A stretch of DNA of 64,000 nucleotides. Origin: Meandrina meandrites. Taxonomy: Eukaryota > Cnidaria > Anthozoa > Scleractinia > Meandrinidae. The DNA lies in the NCBI GenBank assembly GCA_963693305.1, contig OY855913.1, positions 14,129,522-14,193,521 of the forward strand. The letters are read 5' to 3'. The position numbers and the translations under genes were made by a program. Of this stretch, positions 1-12,000 are shown one piece after another (position 1 is the first letter of the stretch; every line of letters begins with the position of its first letter). Under the pieces are notes generated by a model. That model ran no database searches. It saw only the letters and a program-made list of their open reading frames with translations, and was not told where the DNA came from.

Positions 1-2856
1 TTATTTTTATTGGAACAAAATATTTTTGTCACGAGTTCCAGAATGGTTTTAAAACTTACATGTAATAAAGTGCCAATATTCACATTTAGCCTAATTGGGT
101 TCTGGGGTGCCCATATTACATAATCACTTACTTATCCTCATCAGGCCCATGAGAACTCTTGAGGCCAGGTTCATATTACATAAATAGCTTTAAATGTCAC
201 TAAAGTATATTCAGGTTTAAACTGGCAACATGTGGGAATCAATCATGTGACAATTTTATTACATTAATACAATGTGTATTTTTGAGTTCATTTTCAAGTT
301 GACTAAGAGGAATGTCATTGCAAAGTCTTCAAGTCACCTGTAAATAGAAACAAAACAAACAAAAAGTATTTATTTTGGTGAAATTGCTATCTTTCCAACA
401 TGCAGACTGTATATTAAACTTAAATGGCCTTTTTCAGTGTGTGAAAAAAAACTGACTGCTTTCATTTTGGCCTAGTGGATCCAATAATGTTTTACACTTG
501 CTTATTTTGTTGTTGTTTCCAGAGAAACATTAGTCTTTGGATAAGCATATAATCGTTTCACCTTGCCCAGTCTATTTGAGTCGGGCAAGGAAGAAAATCC
601 TTCCTTTCAGTAATCATTACAGAAAAATGTCAGATTATTAAATGTTTTGGACCCTTCTGAATTTTTGTAATCTGTTCATCTCAAAACATTACGTTACAGA
701 AATCTTTGTTTGGTTTTCTTGTAGAGCAAGTTGTCAACAACTGAAAACTAATATGGAGTTTATTTAAATCAAATTTACAGCTACTACATGGCTAATTTCC
801 AAAAGTAAAAAAAACTTGGGTCTTGACAAAGTGAAAGCCAACAAGTCATGAGAGGCATTCCAGTTAATCTGAATAGCACACTGGTTAGCCTTAATAGCTC
901 TCAGGCCCGAGGGGGTCACTCCCATATATGGGCCATATAGGTATGTGCAGCAGGATAGGGTATGGTTTTTGAGGTTCTCGGTCCTTAAATAGGGTATCAT
1001 TTTTGCTCCTTTTGGCATTGTGTTCCCGGTGTTATCCTTAAAGACACGTAAATCTATGTCAACCAATACAATTCACGTCATGGGAAGCAGTACAAATTTA
1101 AACTTAAGTTAACCAAAAACCAACTCAACTTTGCGGCCTGAAATGGCCACTCAGTCAATATTCTGACAAACATTTCCTAACGTCTAAATAATGAAAGGAT
1201 GCGATTTTTATTAATTTGAAGTAGGTTAAAATTCAGATGACAAGCATAAATACAATTACATGCCTCGATGAACTGGCTGACACTAAAAATCTTTTTTTTC
1301 CTCCGAGCTCGGCTTTAATTCCAGTTAGCATGATTCTATCGTCAGCACTTTATAAATATTCACACATGATAAACGTCGAAGAAGTAAGCTTAAACCAGTC
1401 TTCAAAATAAAATCTTTGTACAACGATAAACGCTTACCTCAGGTCACTGTAAGTTTCTGTTAGAAATGTTTGCGAAACGTTTCCCTCGCCGTTTCTCCTA
1501 ATTACATATTCTTCTTTATCGGGAATACAAATAGAAAAAGAATACCCTGTGTTTGGAAACTCGTTGTGATCGCGTCAAGAAGGAAGGACATCGGCAAAAC
1601 CATCCTATATAACTCAAAATCCCATTTCTCGTCGCCATGGTCGCCATTTTGAACATGTTCTTGTGGTGAGCCCCGGTGAGCCCACAATACGGACCACCGG
1701 GAATCCCCTAGCAGCGGGGAGGGGGAAGGGCTGCTGCTAAACTTCTCCCCACGCTACACTCCTTTCGTATGAAAGAAATAAAATCCATCCCCGCCAAAAG
1801 CAATTAAAATGAGAAGAAATTGACCACACCTTCATAAAGAGTATACACTCATGGCTTTGGCAAACTTTTCTTTCATTTCTACCGCAAATGGTCCCTGAGT
1901 AGGAAGCCAACAAACTTTTCAATTGTATTTTTCATTGCCGTACATTTTTAGGAAAAAGTAATCATGGCCATTTTTAAAATCACTATTTAAAATACTTCAA
2001 CTTTGTTTAAAAAGATCGTAAGAGAAAGCTTCTAGTAAAGTTTTCAAGCGAATTTAAAATTGTGGTCCTTTCTGGTCACGTGACAGATGATGTCATGACA
2101 ATTAAAGTGATAAAAATGTATTTAGCATGGAAGTATCTACCAACATGTACTTTGTTGTTTCTTCACATGTAATGAAACGCCAGATATGCACTTGTACCCA
2201 GACTCCCACTATTTGAAAATTGTACATAACTCCCTTAATATTTATATTTTGTTTGGTTCCTGGGTAGTCCGAAATGCCTCACGCCAATGTGCTTCAAGCT
2301 GCAATGACGGCTTTTTCAGTAGCAAACTATTTTCGTCACAGTTAGCAAAAATGAACTTCTGAGCAAAGTCACGTGACTAATGATGACATCACCGTATGTC
2401 TCATATAAAAAGTAGTTTATGGTAAGAGTTATTTCTATACGACGTAGTACTCCTGCTGGCTTCAAACTGACCAAGTTATTTGGCATTTACGATTTTTCAG
2501 TTGCAAAGGATTCTGGGAAGGTTCTTATTATAATTATATATTGTCTTTATAATTATTATTATTATTAACAGCAAACAGTTTGAGATGCAAAAACTTGTTT
2601 TCCGGCACAACTTTGTAGCCGCTATCTTATAAAAGAATTGGTTCATACTTTCAGCTGTGCATATATCGAGTTATGAATGCACTCAAGAAGCTAGAGTTGC
2701 TCTCGACTACGCCTTGAGCAACTCTTATGTATCTCTCGTGCTCTCAAGAACTGCCTCGTGTATCTACGATATACACATGCTAAACATGAACCAATTCTTA
2801 AGTACATAGGAACTGCTGCAAAAGACACCAGGGACCAGGGGGCACATCTTAGTTAC
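1..2856. other. BLTP2 intron with repeat remnants; no exon recognised
   Basis: The family's next block (LWLEVKNIEEH-like) is not visible, so the intron after exon 41 appears to run past the left edge. It holds a dispersed repeat at about 880-1075 (gggggtcactcccatat...), two similar short segments with gtcacgtgac at about 2075 and 2370, an ATT microsatellite near 2555, and a partly palindromic repeat at about 2655-2790. A 100-codon minus-strand frame at 764-1066 looks like repeat sequence, not a gene. Confidence 0.6.
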
Positions 2857-3023
2857 CTGAAGATTTTCTACATTTCCGACCCAAGTTTTCTTGTTGAAGA
2901 GCTCTCCTTTGCTCCACACTGGTGTGTGAAGTCTGTTCAGTATCCTTGTATTGCCAGCTGCCACAAGTACACATCCTTCAGATTCAATTCCTTTCAGGAC
3001 AATCTGCGAGTTCACCAGTGCAA
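2857..3023 (-). CDS. BLTP2: BLTP2 exon 41 of window (last one found)
   Basis: 167-nt exon encoding ALVNSQIVLKGIESEGCVLV, then AAGNTRILNRLHTPVWSKGE and ending KTWVGNVENLQ. It matches [23 protein letters not shown]...HPAW.GDTLKQKTSW. Donor gtaact shows that the coding sequence continues, but I find no further exon down to position 1. Confidence 0.96.
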
Positions 3024-6000
3024 CTAGCAGAGAACAAAAGGGTCATGACTGACAAGCAACATGCTAAATAGAGAAACCCTTCCCTAAGTCTTACTTTGTC
3101 TGTCTGACCGACAGATAGAGGTTTCTACTCATCCCAAAGAAGTGTTTAAGGCCTGGTACTCATTTTCAAACCAAATGCTTTTAATTAGGTGTTCTTCAAT
3201 CCAGGGACCTACATTATCAAATCTAAACACTTCAGTTGGGAAGCATGACACAATTACAAAAATTAGAATTTATTTTGTTTGAATAGATGTCTTATAAGGC
3301 GATGCAATGTTTGAGTGGTTGCAATAAACTCTTAATATAGGAAGACTGCTTTGCAAGACCTTTAACTTATGTCTGGTATATGTGAAATGCATTTGAAGTT
3401 GCACAAATGGGGCATATATGTCTCTGATTGCAACAAAGAACTTTCACACATTACAGAGGTGTTTGTACAGTTGATATCAAAGAACTGTCAATGGTTGCCA
3501 GCACATTCTTGATGTGAATAGAAAGCAACCAAACCACGATTCTATTAGTGAGGGATATGTTTAGATACAAATTAATTTCCCTAGGATAGCTACAACTTTT
3601 TTGTTGAACACCATCTATTCTATTCTATTCTATCTATTCAAAAGAAGTTACCGGTACTCACTGTGCCATTTGTCCTCGACGACATCACTTGCTGTACTCA
3701 AAGCTACCCCATGGAGGTGGGCCTCTGTCACTTGCTCATGCTCACCAGTACCCTGTAGAACATGGCCAAATCAAAGGAGAATCATTCAGCTGAGGACATT
3801 TGACAAACACACTTTAAGAAAATGAGGCTTACAGTAAAGAAAATATTTCTAAAATTACAATTGGGAAGACTAAAATGCTGATTAGATGGTATGGAAAGTA
3901 GGAGAAGTCTCTTTTTAGTGCACCCTCTACTATATATACAGCATATACACTGCTATATAATTTTGCTAAAGCTATGATGTGTAGGACTCTATGAAATGAA
4001 AGCCCAAATCATTGCAAACATGATGGGGAGGAGTGGTGGCCTGATGGTTAGCATGCTGCATTACGGATCGAGAAATCCAAGTGTGAGCCATGTAGGTCAC
4101 TGTGTTGTGTTCTTGGGCAGTGCCTCTCAACACAAAGGTGTAAACACAGGTATGCTAAGTGTGCAGGAGATATTTTTACAATTGATTGGGTGGCTTGGGG
4201 TAAGACTGGGTGTTAGTCCTGTTGGGATGGTTTATTGTGCCTAGTGGCTCGTAGAGCCCGAGGCACTATGTTATCGTGCACGCGTGTGTGTCCGTAATTC
4301 GTAATTGGTAATGAGCGCGTCTAATTAACACGTCATAATTGGAAGCTCAATTTGACATCAGCCATTTACTCGCTTCATGTGCTCACATTGCGCGTTTCTT
4401 CAACGACGTTGGCAAGTTTTCTATGTTAAAGATAAATTTATGTTACTTTTCTTCTAGAGCCAGGCTCAACTTTCAGTGGATTTTCAAAGAATTTGATCTT
4501 AAAAGCAACATGAAGGGATTTTTCAAGAATTTTCTTGCTTTATCGGTAAAGAAACTGAAGAAAGTGTTGATGATTCTTCCCTCGATCACTGTCCGTGGAC
4601 GAGCGTTTCTTGTCGAATGTTGTCGTTATATGCTAGGCTATCACTAGGCACATGTAGTCATAGACTGCCTATTTTTTCATGGGTTGAGCTATTTGTGCAT
4701 GGTACATCACTAACTACATAGCCCCTCACTACGACCAAGAGGCATTTTTCGGAAAAAAATGCTTGCAGACAAAACAATTTTCACGTGCAATTTGTTTTGT
4801 CAAAACTGTTTCGTTCAATAGTAAATTTTTATCATTTAAAATAACAAGAACTAATTCAATTGTCAAAATGTCACGAAATGGCTCATTCTGTTAGCGCTTA
4901 TTTTGTTGCTAGCTTTTTTACAACCGTAACGCGATACTTTTGTTTGTTACAGGATACTTTTGTGTTTTTGTCAAACACTGTAAAATGATACCTTTGTTTT
5001 TTAAAACGCATGTAACATGACACTTTTGTTTATCTCACTTTTGTAACATGATACTTTTGTTTTTCTTGAATACACCATGTCTCCATTGAGTAATCGAAAA
5101 GTAATAAACGAAGTAATAAACGAATCAAATCAAAAGCCATATTTTTAGGAAAGCTTTTAAAGTGTAGTACACCTGAAGTATTTGTTTCCTGTTGTAAATG
5201 TAAATTTTAATTCAACAAACAGGAACAAGAACTAATTAATTTTAGTCATCAAACTCTCATGGAATGACATGCTCTTATTCTGGGCTGTTGCCGCTATTGA
5301 TCATTGTTAATTTTAAAAGCAAAACCATTTTAAAGTCAATACCCCATACCGGTTAATTAAATGTCTAAACGTGGTGTGTTTAAGGTATAAACATAAACGC
5401 TACTTGCCCGAGAGTCGGTGAATCGAGCAAGACGCTAAAGAGACTAATTTAATTGCGATTTTCAGTTGGCGACACGAAGTCTCAAGCAATATTAAATTTA
5501 GGAAGTTTCCTTGTCACAAACTCTTAAAATAAGAGGCCACAACACACTCTGAAGAAGATTCCTTGCCATTTTTATGACTCTTTGTAAACACAGTATTAAC
5601 ACCACAATGAGAACATTATTCTTCAAATCTGCTTTGTGCAAATGCTTTATGCAATTTCTACTACAGACAGCAAAACTAGCCCCTCCTAAACGAACGCTCG
5701 AATAACAATTTAGTGTTGGGTCTTTTGCTGGCAGCGTGTGCGTTGTAAGCAGGCGAGCGTTTCATATCCAGGGTTAATTCACAACTCACTGATACCGCCT
5801 CTGACAAATCTAAAATCTTCGAATGAAATCGCTCGCTTAAAACTGTGTCAGATTACTTCGCCTTTATAAACTGCAATTTGATTGGTTCTGATAGTACCCG
5901 AGACTTGATTGGTGTGACATACAAACATACTCCACTGACTGACTGACTGACTGACTACACGGTCCATCGCGCCGACTAAGAGTTATTTTTGAAAAAATAA

Positions 6001-9000
6001 CTCAAAAATGGGTACTGCCATCCCATCCAGGGGGTGGGTGAGTGGGAGTAGAAATGCTCCTAGTTGCTTAACTTTTCAGAAAAGGACACAAGTTCCAGCA
6101 GAAGAAGACATTGGTCCAATGCAGACTTCACCTTTATTAGTTGCATCTGGAAAGACGAAAATAGTGGATGACCTATACTGTACCTCTTCAGCAAAAGCCA
6201 CAAACTTTATCTCCTTTTCCATGACTAGTTTTTGCAGCATGTTTGTCACTGACGCTGATCGAGCTTTGACTGTAGAATTAAGTGATCCCTTCTCATCATC
6301 CTAAAGAAAAAAATATGCTATTCAGTACTAATATACACTTTTCATTATTCACTTACACTACACTACATACACTACACTACATTTGTTGTCTGGGAAGCAA
6401 AGGGTATCAAAGCTAACTTCCATGTAAAGGCTTGACAAACCAAAATGGCATGGACTGCAATATAAAGCCAAGTTTGATATTTGCATTTCACTACACCATA
6501 TAATTTTAGTGAAAGAAGAAACAGATTTGAGAATGCTACAATGTGAGAGTCATATGCTCTTATGGCTTTGCTTATACACGATTCTTAAATTGTTTCATAC
6601 TGTATACTCTGCTTAACAGTGCAGGTTCATTTACCTGTTTTCCTTTCTTGTCCACAATGATGAATTTAAGAGCATCGGCAGAGAGGTTTTTCTTCAGAAC
6701 CTATGAATGTAAAGACGAATAACAACTATTTTATCACCAGGTTCATAATACAAAAGAACAACATTTTCAAGCAAACACCGCAGCAGCTCACCTGTGCATT
6801 AGCATAAACACTGTAGCAGCTCACCTGTGCATTAGCATAAACACTGTAGCAGCTCACCTGTGCATTAGCATAAACACTGTAGCAGCTCACCTGTGCATTA
6901 GCATAAACACTGTAGCAGCTCACCTGTACATTAGCATAACCACTGTAGCAGCTCACCTGTGCATTAGCATAAACACTGTAGCAGCTCACCTGTGCATTAG
7001 CATAACCACTGTAGCAGCTCACCTGTGCATTAGTGTAAACACTGTAGCAGGTCACCTGTGCATTAGCATAACCACTGTAGCAGCTCACCTGTACATTAGC
7101 ATAACCACTGAAGTAGCAGCTCACCTGTGCATTAGTGTAAACACTGTAGCAGCTCACCTGTGCATTAGCATAAACACTGTAGCAGCTCACCTGTGCATTA
7201 GCATAACCACTGTAGCAGCTCACCTGTGCATTAGTGTAAACCCTGTAGCAGGTCACCTGTGCATTAGCATAAACACTGTAGCAGCTCACCTGTGCATTAG
7301 CATAAACACTGTAGCAGCTCACCTGTGCATTAGCATAAACACTGTAGGAGGTCACCTGTGCATTAGCATAAACACTGTAGCAGCTCACCTGTACATTAGC
7401 ATAACCACTGTAGCAGCATACCTGTACATTAGCATAAACACTGTAGCAGCTCACCTGTACATTAGCATAAACACTGTAGCAGCTCACCTGTACATTAGCA
7501 TAACCACTGTAGCAGCTCACCTGTATGTTAGCATAAACACTGTAGCAGCTCACCTGTGCATTAGCATAACCACTGTAGCAGCTCACCTGTGCATTAGCAT
7601 AAACACTGTAGCAGCTCACCTGTGCATTAGTGTAAACACTGTAGCAGCTCACCTGTGCATTAGCATAAACACTGTAGCAGCTCACCTGTGCATTACTGTA
7701 AACACTGTAGCAGCTCACCTGTGCATTTGTGTAAGCTTCAAACAGCCCAAATGCTATACGACGGTTGGTTAGTGTCCAGGCTCCTTTTAGATCATGACAC
7801 ACGAGTCGATGGTTGTAATTCTATGATGTTATAAAAGAAGTATCTTGTATTAAATAGGGCTATATCAACGTGAATTTAGTTTTTTGCTCTGCGTAAAAAA
7901 TTAGTTTATCAAGATAGAAAAACAACAAAAAGGCAACAATAAGCTAAGAGAAAACAAGGATGGCTGCAAATGCGAAAGAATTGAAAATACAATGGGCATG
8001 CATGAAACTAAACTCATTAAGTACTACATATCCTGTATCTTGTCACAGGCATGGGACAAGGAAAAAACTCTGAATCCCCACTGCAAGTTGAACCCATGTC
8101 CTACAGCACACTGGTGGTATGCTCTAACCACTGAGCTAGAAGGAGACTAGTGCCAAGCCAGATCATTTACAAGGTTCATGAGACATACATCCTGCACATT
8201 GATAGAATCAGTGATGTCAAAATTGTCCACTATCCTTTTATTAAGTGGTCACTCATCAAATTGAACCTATTAAGGGGTCGCTTCTGTTAGGCAGACGCGG
8301 TCACCATTAAGACTTCCCAATTGGCCAATTCTATTTTCTTATTTTATTAAACGTTCACCTAGTAAGATTACAATGTGATGTTTTTCACACGACAATAAGC
8401 AAAGTATGTCCATTTTCATGAAACTAAGGTATGCAGCCCAGAATCACAGACAAACGTATTTGTTTTTTTTTGTGTGTGTGTGTGTGCCGCCACAAAAAAA
8501 TGTTGATATCTGGTCTACAATGAAATAAAACAAATAAAACTATATAAAACATGATAGTCAGTTACGCCGAAGATCTTCTTGAACGTGCAATTACTTAGTT
8601 TACAATTCTTGTCACATTACATGCTAAATTTGAGGACACCTCAATTTTAAAGTGGTCAACCTCTATTAAGCACTCAGTTGACCATTTCCCAAGAGTGACT
8701 GCTTTATAGAGGTTTGACTGTATCTTGCATAAGTATGTCATGAACACAGGAGATTCACACGTGGAGTTGAAACCATGAACTTCCACACAGCTCAATTCTG
8801 TAACCACTGAGCTAAAGGAAGCTTGTGGTGGGCAATTCATTGACTAGGATCAGTCAGTATGATGCAAGGCATGAAGTAAATAGGATGTATGACACATATG
8901 AAACTGGGAAAAATCTACCTTGAGATGAGATAAAAGACATGATAATGAACAGAGGCACCATTTCTTAGTAACAATTAAAACTGTAAATAACAAGATAACT

Positions 9001-12000
9001 TCCAATGTCCTCACACTTTCAGTGACACATTTCCTGTAGTCACATGGTATAAGGTATTATAGGATTACCTGTAAATCAGGTGATGGGCCATCTACAAATG
9101 TTTCTTGCTTTTTAGAGGTGTCTTGGCGTGTGTACTCTAATCTGTTGGTAAACAGTAGCAGAAAGTGTGGAAATGTAAGTGTCAAACCTTTTGATTTTGC
9201 ACAGCAGTGAGCAATTCCTAGAACCTCACAGCACAACAGCATTGTAAAAGAAGTTACACCAAGAAGTACAATGGAGTGAAACATATGTTGTGTGTTTGTG
9301 CACAGGTAGACCAAGCATGATATTTGCATATATTAAAATGGCGGTCTTCATATAAGAATTTGTATGGGTTTTTAAACGGCGAACTTTTGAACAATAAATG
9401 AAGGCGAAGTTGCTATATAAAGTCGATGAAACATAACAGGGTGTTGTTTGCTAACGTTACAGCGTGTTTGCAAGCAATTTGGAGCTATTTTACGTCTATT
9501 TACTATTAGCTACTATTACCGTGTATAATGATATGACAAGGTAGGACTCTTCAGTCGCTTCTAGCGTTCGACACGTGTTGAAATGAGCTCGAATTTCATC
9601 CACAAAAATAGTTTTGGCTGTCATTCGGATCCGCATGTGAATAAACCAATGACACGCAAATGTTTTTCTGAAAGCGTCTTGCTCATACCTCGCATATCCC
9701 GGCAACTAGTCGCCTCTGAAAATCAAACATCGGTTCAAAATAGCCGCCATATAGGCCGTGTCGCTCACGACAGTAACAAAATAGCCCGAAATAGACTGGA
9801 CACCAGTCAAATTAAACCCCAGCGGAGAGGAACACGCTATTTTTGCTCGCGCTTCAATTTATTTCCACTACCACACGGTGAGGACAAAATGACGCCTCGT
9901 TAAATCGTCCACGTGTGACAACAGGCACACGGGACGTGGAATCGCGTGTCTGAAGATAATGCTTTCAAAACTAAAACGCTCTCTGCCAGAATTAAGAAGA
10001 AGCCAAATGCCACGAGCCAGGAAGTAAGTAAGGGAATCGTGTAACTATTTCGCACTTCTTATATGAAAAAAGGGTTATTCGAAGCGTATCAAAGCACTAG
10101 GGTGCTTACTAATTTGTTAGCTGCATATATTTTCCCATCTTATTATTATTCTTTTATTATTATGTAGAGACTAAAAATTACATGTTCACATTTTTGAATG
10201 AATGGTCAATGAGTTTCAGAAAAACGGTAAATGTATAAAAACTGACTGCCACAGTTAAATGGTTTCAGAGTTAGTGAAAAACAAGAATACATAAACGAAA
10301 AGTAGCTTTAAGTACAAATTAATTTTAATTATTACCAATGTTATATATATTATTGTCAAAATATTTAGACTTCAAGTGTATTCGCGTGTAAACGGAGGTA
10401 TAATTTCAAAAATTCGTCAGCAGACAAAATCCAAATACAGAAAGTTTTAATCCATGTCATATGTGCACCTGGTAATTTGAAAATACATGCAGGACACAAG
10501 GTTCTACTTACGCTTGCAGACACTGCATACTATCAAACATGTTGTCACACATGGACGATGTGACGAATGAGCCGTCAATTTTGTCCTCACCGTGTGGTAG
10601 TGGAAATAAATTGAAGCGTGAGCCAAAATAGCGTGTCCCTCTCCGCTGGGGTTTATTTTGACTGGTATCCAGTCTATTTTGGGCTATTTTGTTACTGTCG
10701 TGAGCGACACGGCCTATATGGCGGCTATTTTGAACAGATTTTTGATTTTCAGAAACGACTAGTTGCCGGGATATGTGAGGTATGAGCAACACGTTTTCAG
10801 AAAAACATTCGCGTGTCATTGTTTCATTCGCATGCGGATCCGAATGACAGCCAAAACTATTTTTGTGGGTGAAATTCGAGCTTATTTCAACACGTGTCGA
10901 ACGCTAGAAGTGACTGAAGAGTCCTACCTTGTCATATTATTATACACGGTAGTAGTAGCTGATAGTAAATAGACGTAAAATAGCTCCAAATTGCTTGCAA
11001 ACACGCTGTAACGTTAGCAAACAACACCCTGTTATGTTTCATCGACTTTATTTAGCAAATTCGCCTTTATGTATTGTTCAAAAGTTCCCCATTTAAAAAC
11101 CCATACAAATTCTTATATGAAGACCGCCATTTTAATATATGCAAATATCATGCTTGGTCTACCTGTGGTTTGTGTATGAAGAAATGACAGACAGACACTC
11201 ACAGACAGACAGAGACAGACAAGAACTACTGTCTTGCATGACTTGAGACATTGGCTGCATTACCACTGCATACACCATTTACATCCAAGTATCTGGCCTT
11301 AACAAAACTTACCTTGCCGCTGCCAGAAGATAGTACTTTGTAGGCTCCAAGTCAATGGAACTAACCTGAATTACAAAGCATTCTGCATGTTCAATAAAAT
11401 AATTATCACATAAGATCACAACTGACAGATTGTATTAAAAATCCGAACTATTTGTGTTACCACCTTGAGCCCAAATTGCCATGCTTCTTGACATAAATTT
11501 GGTGCAAACTGTTTATCCCCACATCCTCACAGGGCAAGAAACTTACAATATTTTAATAATAAAGTGAATATTTGAAATCTCGTATATTTGAACTGCAGAA
11601 AAAAGATATAACACATGAAAGGTTATCGCAACTATATACACAACTTAAGCAGAAAAAAGCCTGAAAAAGCTTGAAAAAGAGCCGAACTCATGACCTCTGC
11701 GATACCCGTACAGTGCTGTTACCAACTGAGCTATCAAGCTAGCTGGGGAGCTGGTCAATTTGTGAATTTGTGATATACCTGAGTGAAGATGAAGACAACA
11801 AACTGAATATATGAAATTCCACATGAAAGATCATGCAAAGTTCTTGGCACTACATACCACATTTTTTTGTGTCACAAGAATGACTGGGATAAGGTAGTGG
11901 TACCCACCTCTGCATACTCATCACTACTTTCCTTCCCATCCACTTCCTCTAAACCATACAAGTGACAAGTGACATCTAACAGTTCACTGCGAAGTTTTGC

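Noticed and set aside
4339..4647. 102-codon plus-strand gene
   Set aside because: No domain, no splice-compatible neighbours, antisense in a BLTP2 intron; likely chance.
6789..7720. CRISPR array
   Set aside because: 33-bp direct repeats look array-like, but the units are contiguous with no unique spacers, lie in an animal gene and grade into an exon end.
6726..7802. Independent 358-residue repeat protein
   Set aside because: The frame is BLTP2 exon 37 read through its donors; its start codon is internal and its end is intronic.
9496..10972. Two related proteins in divergent orientation
   Set aside because: They are mirror translations of the arms of the 9301-11167 inverted repeat, with no protein-like features.
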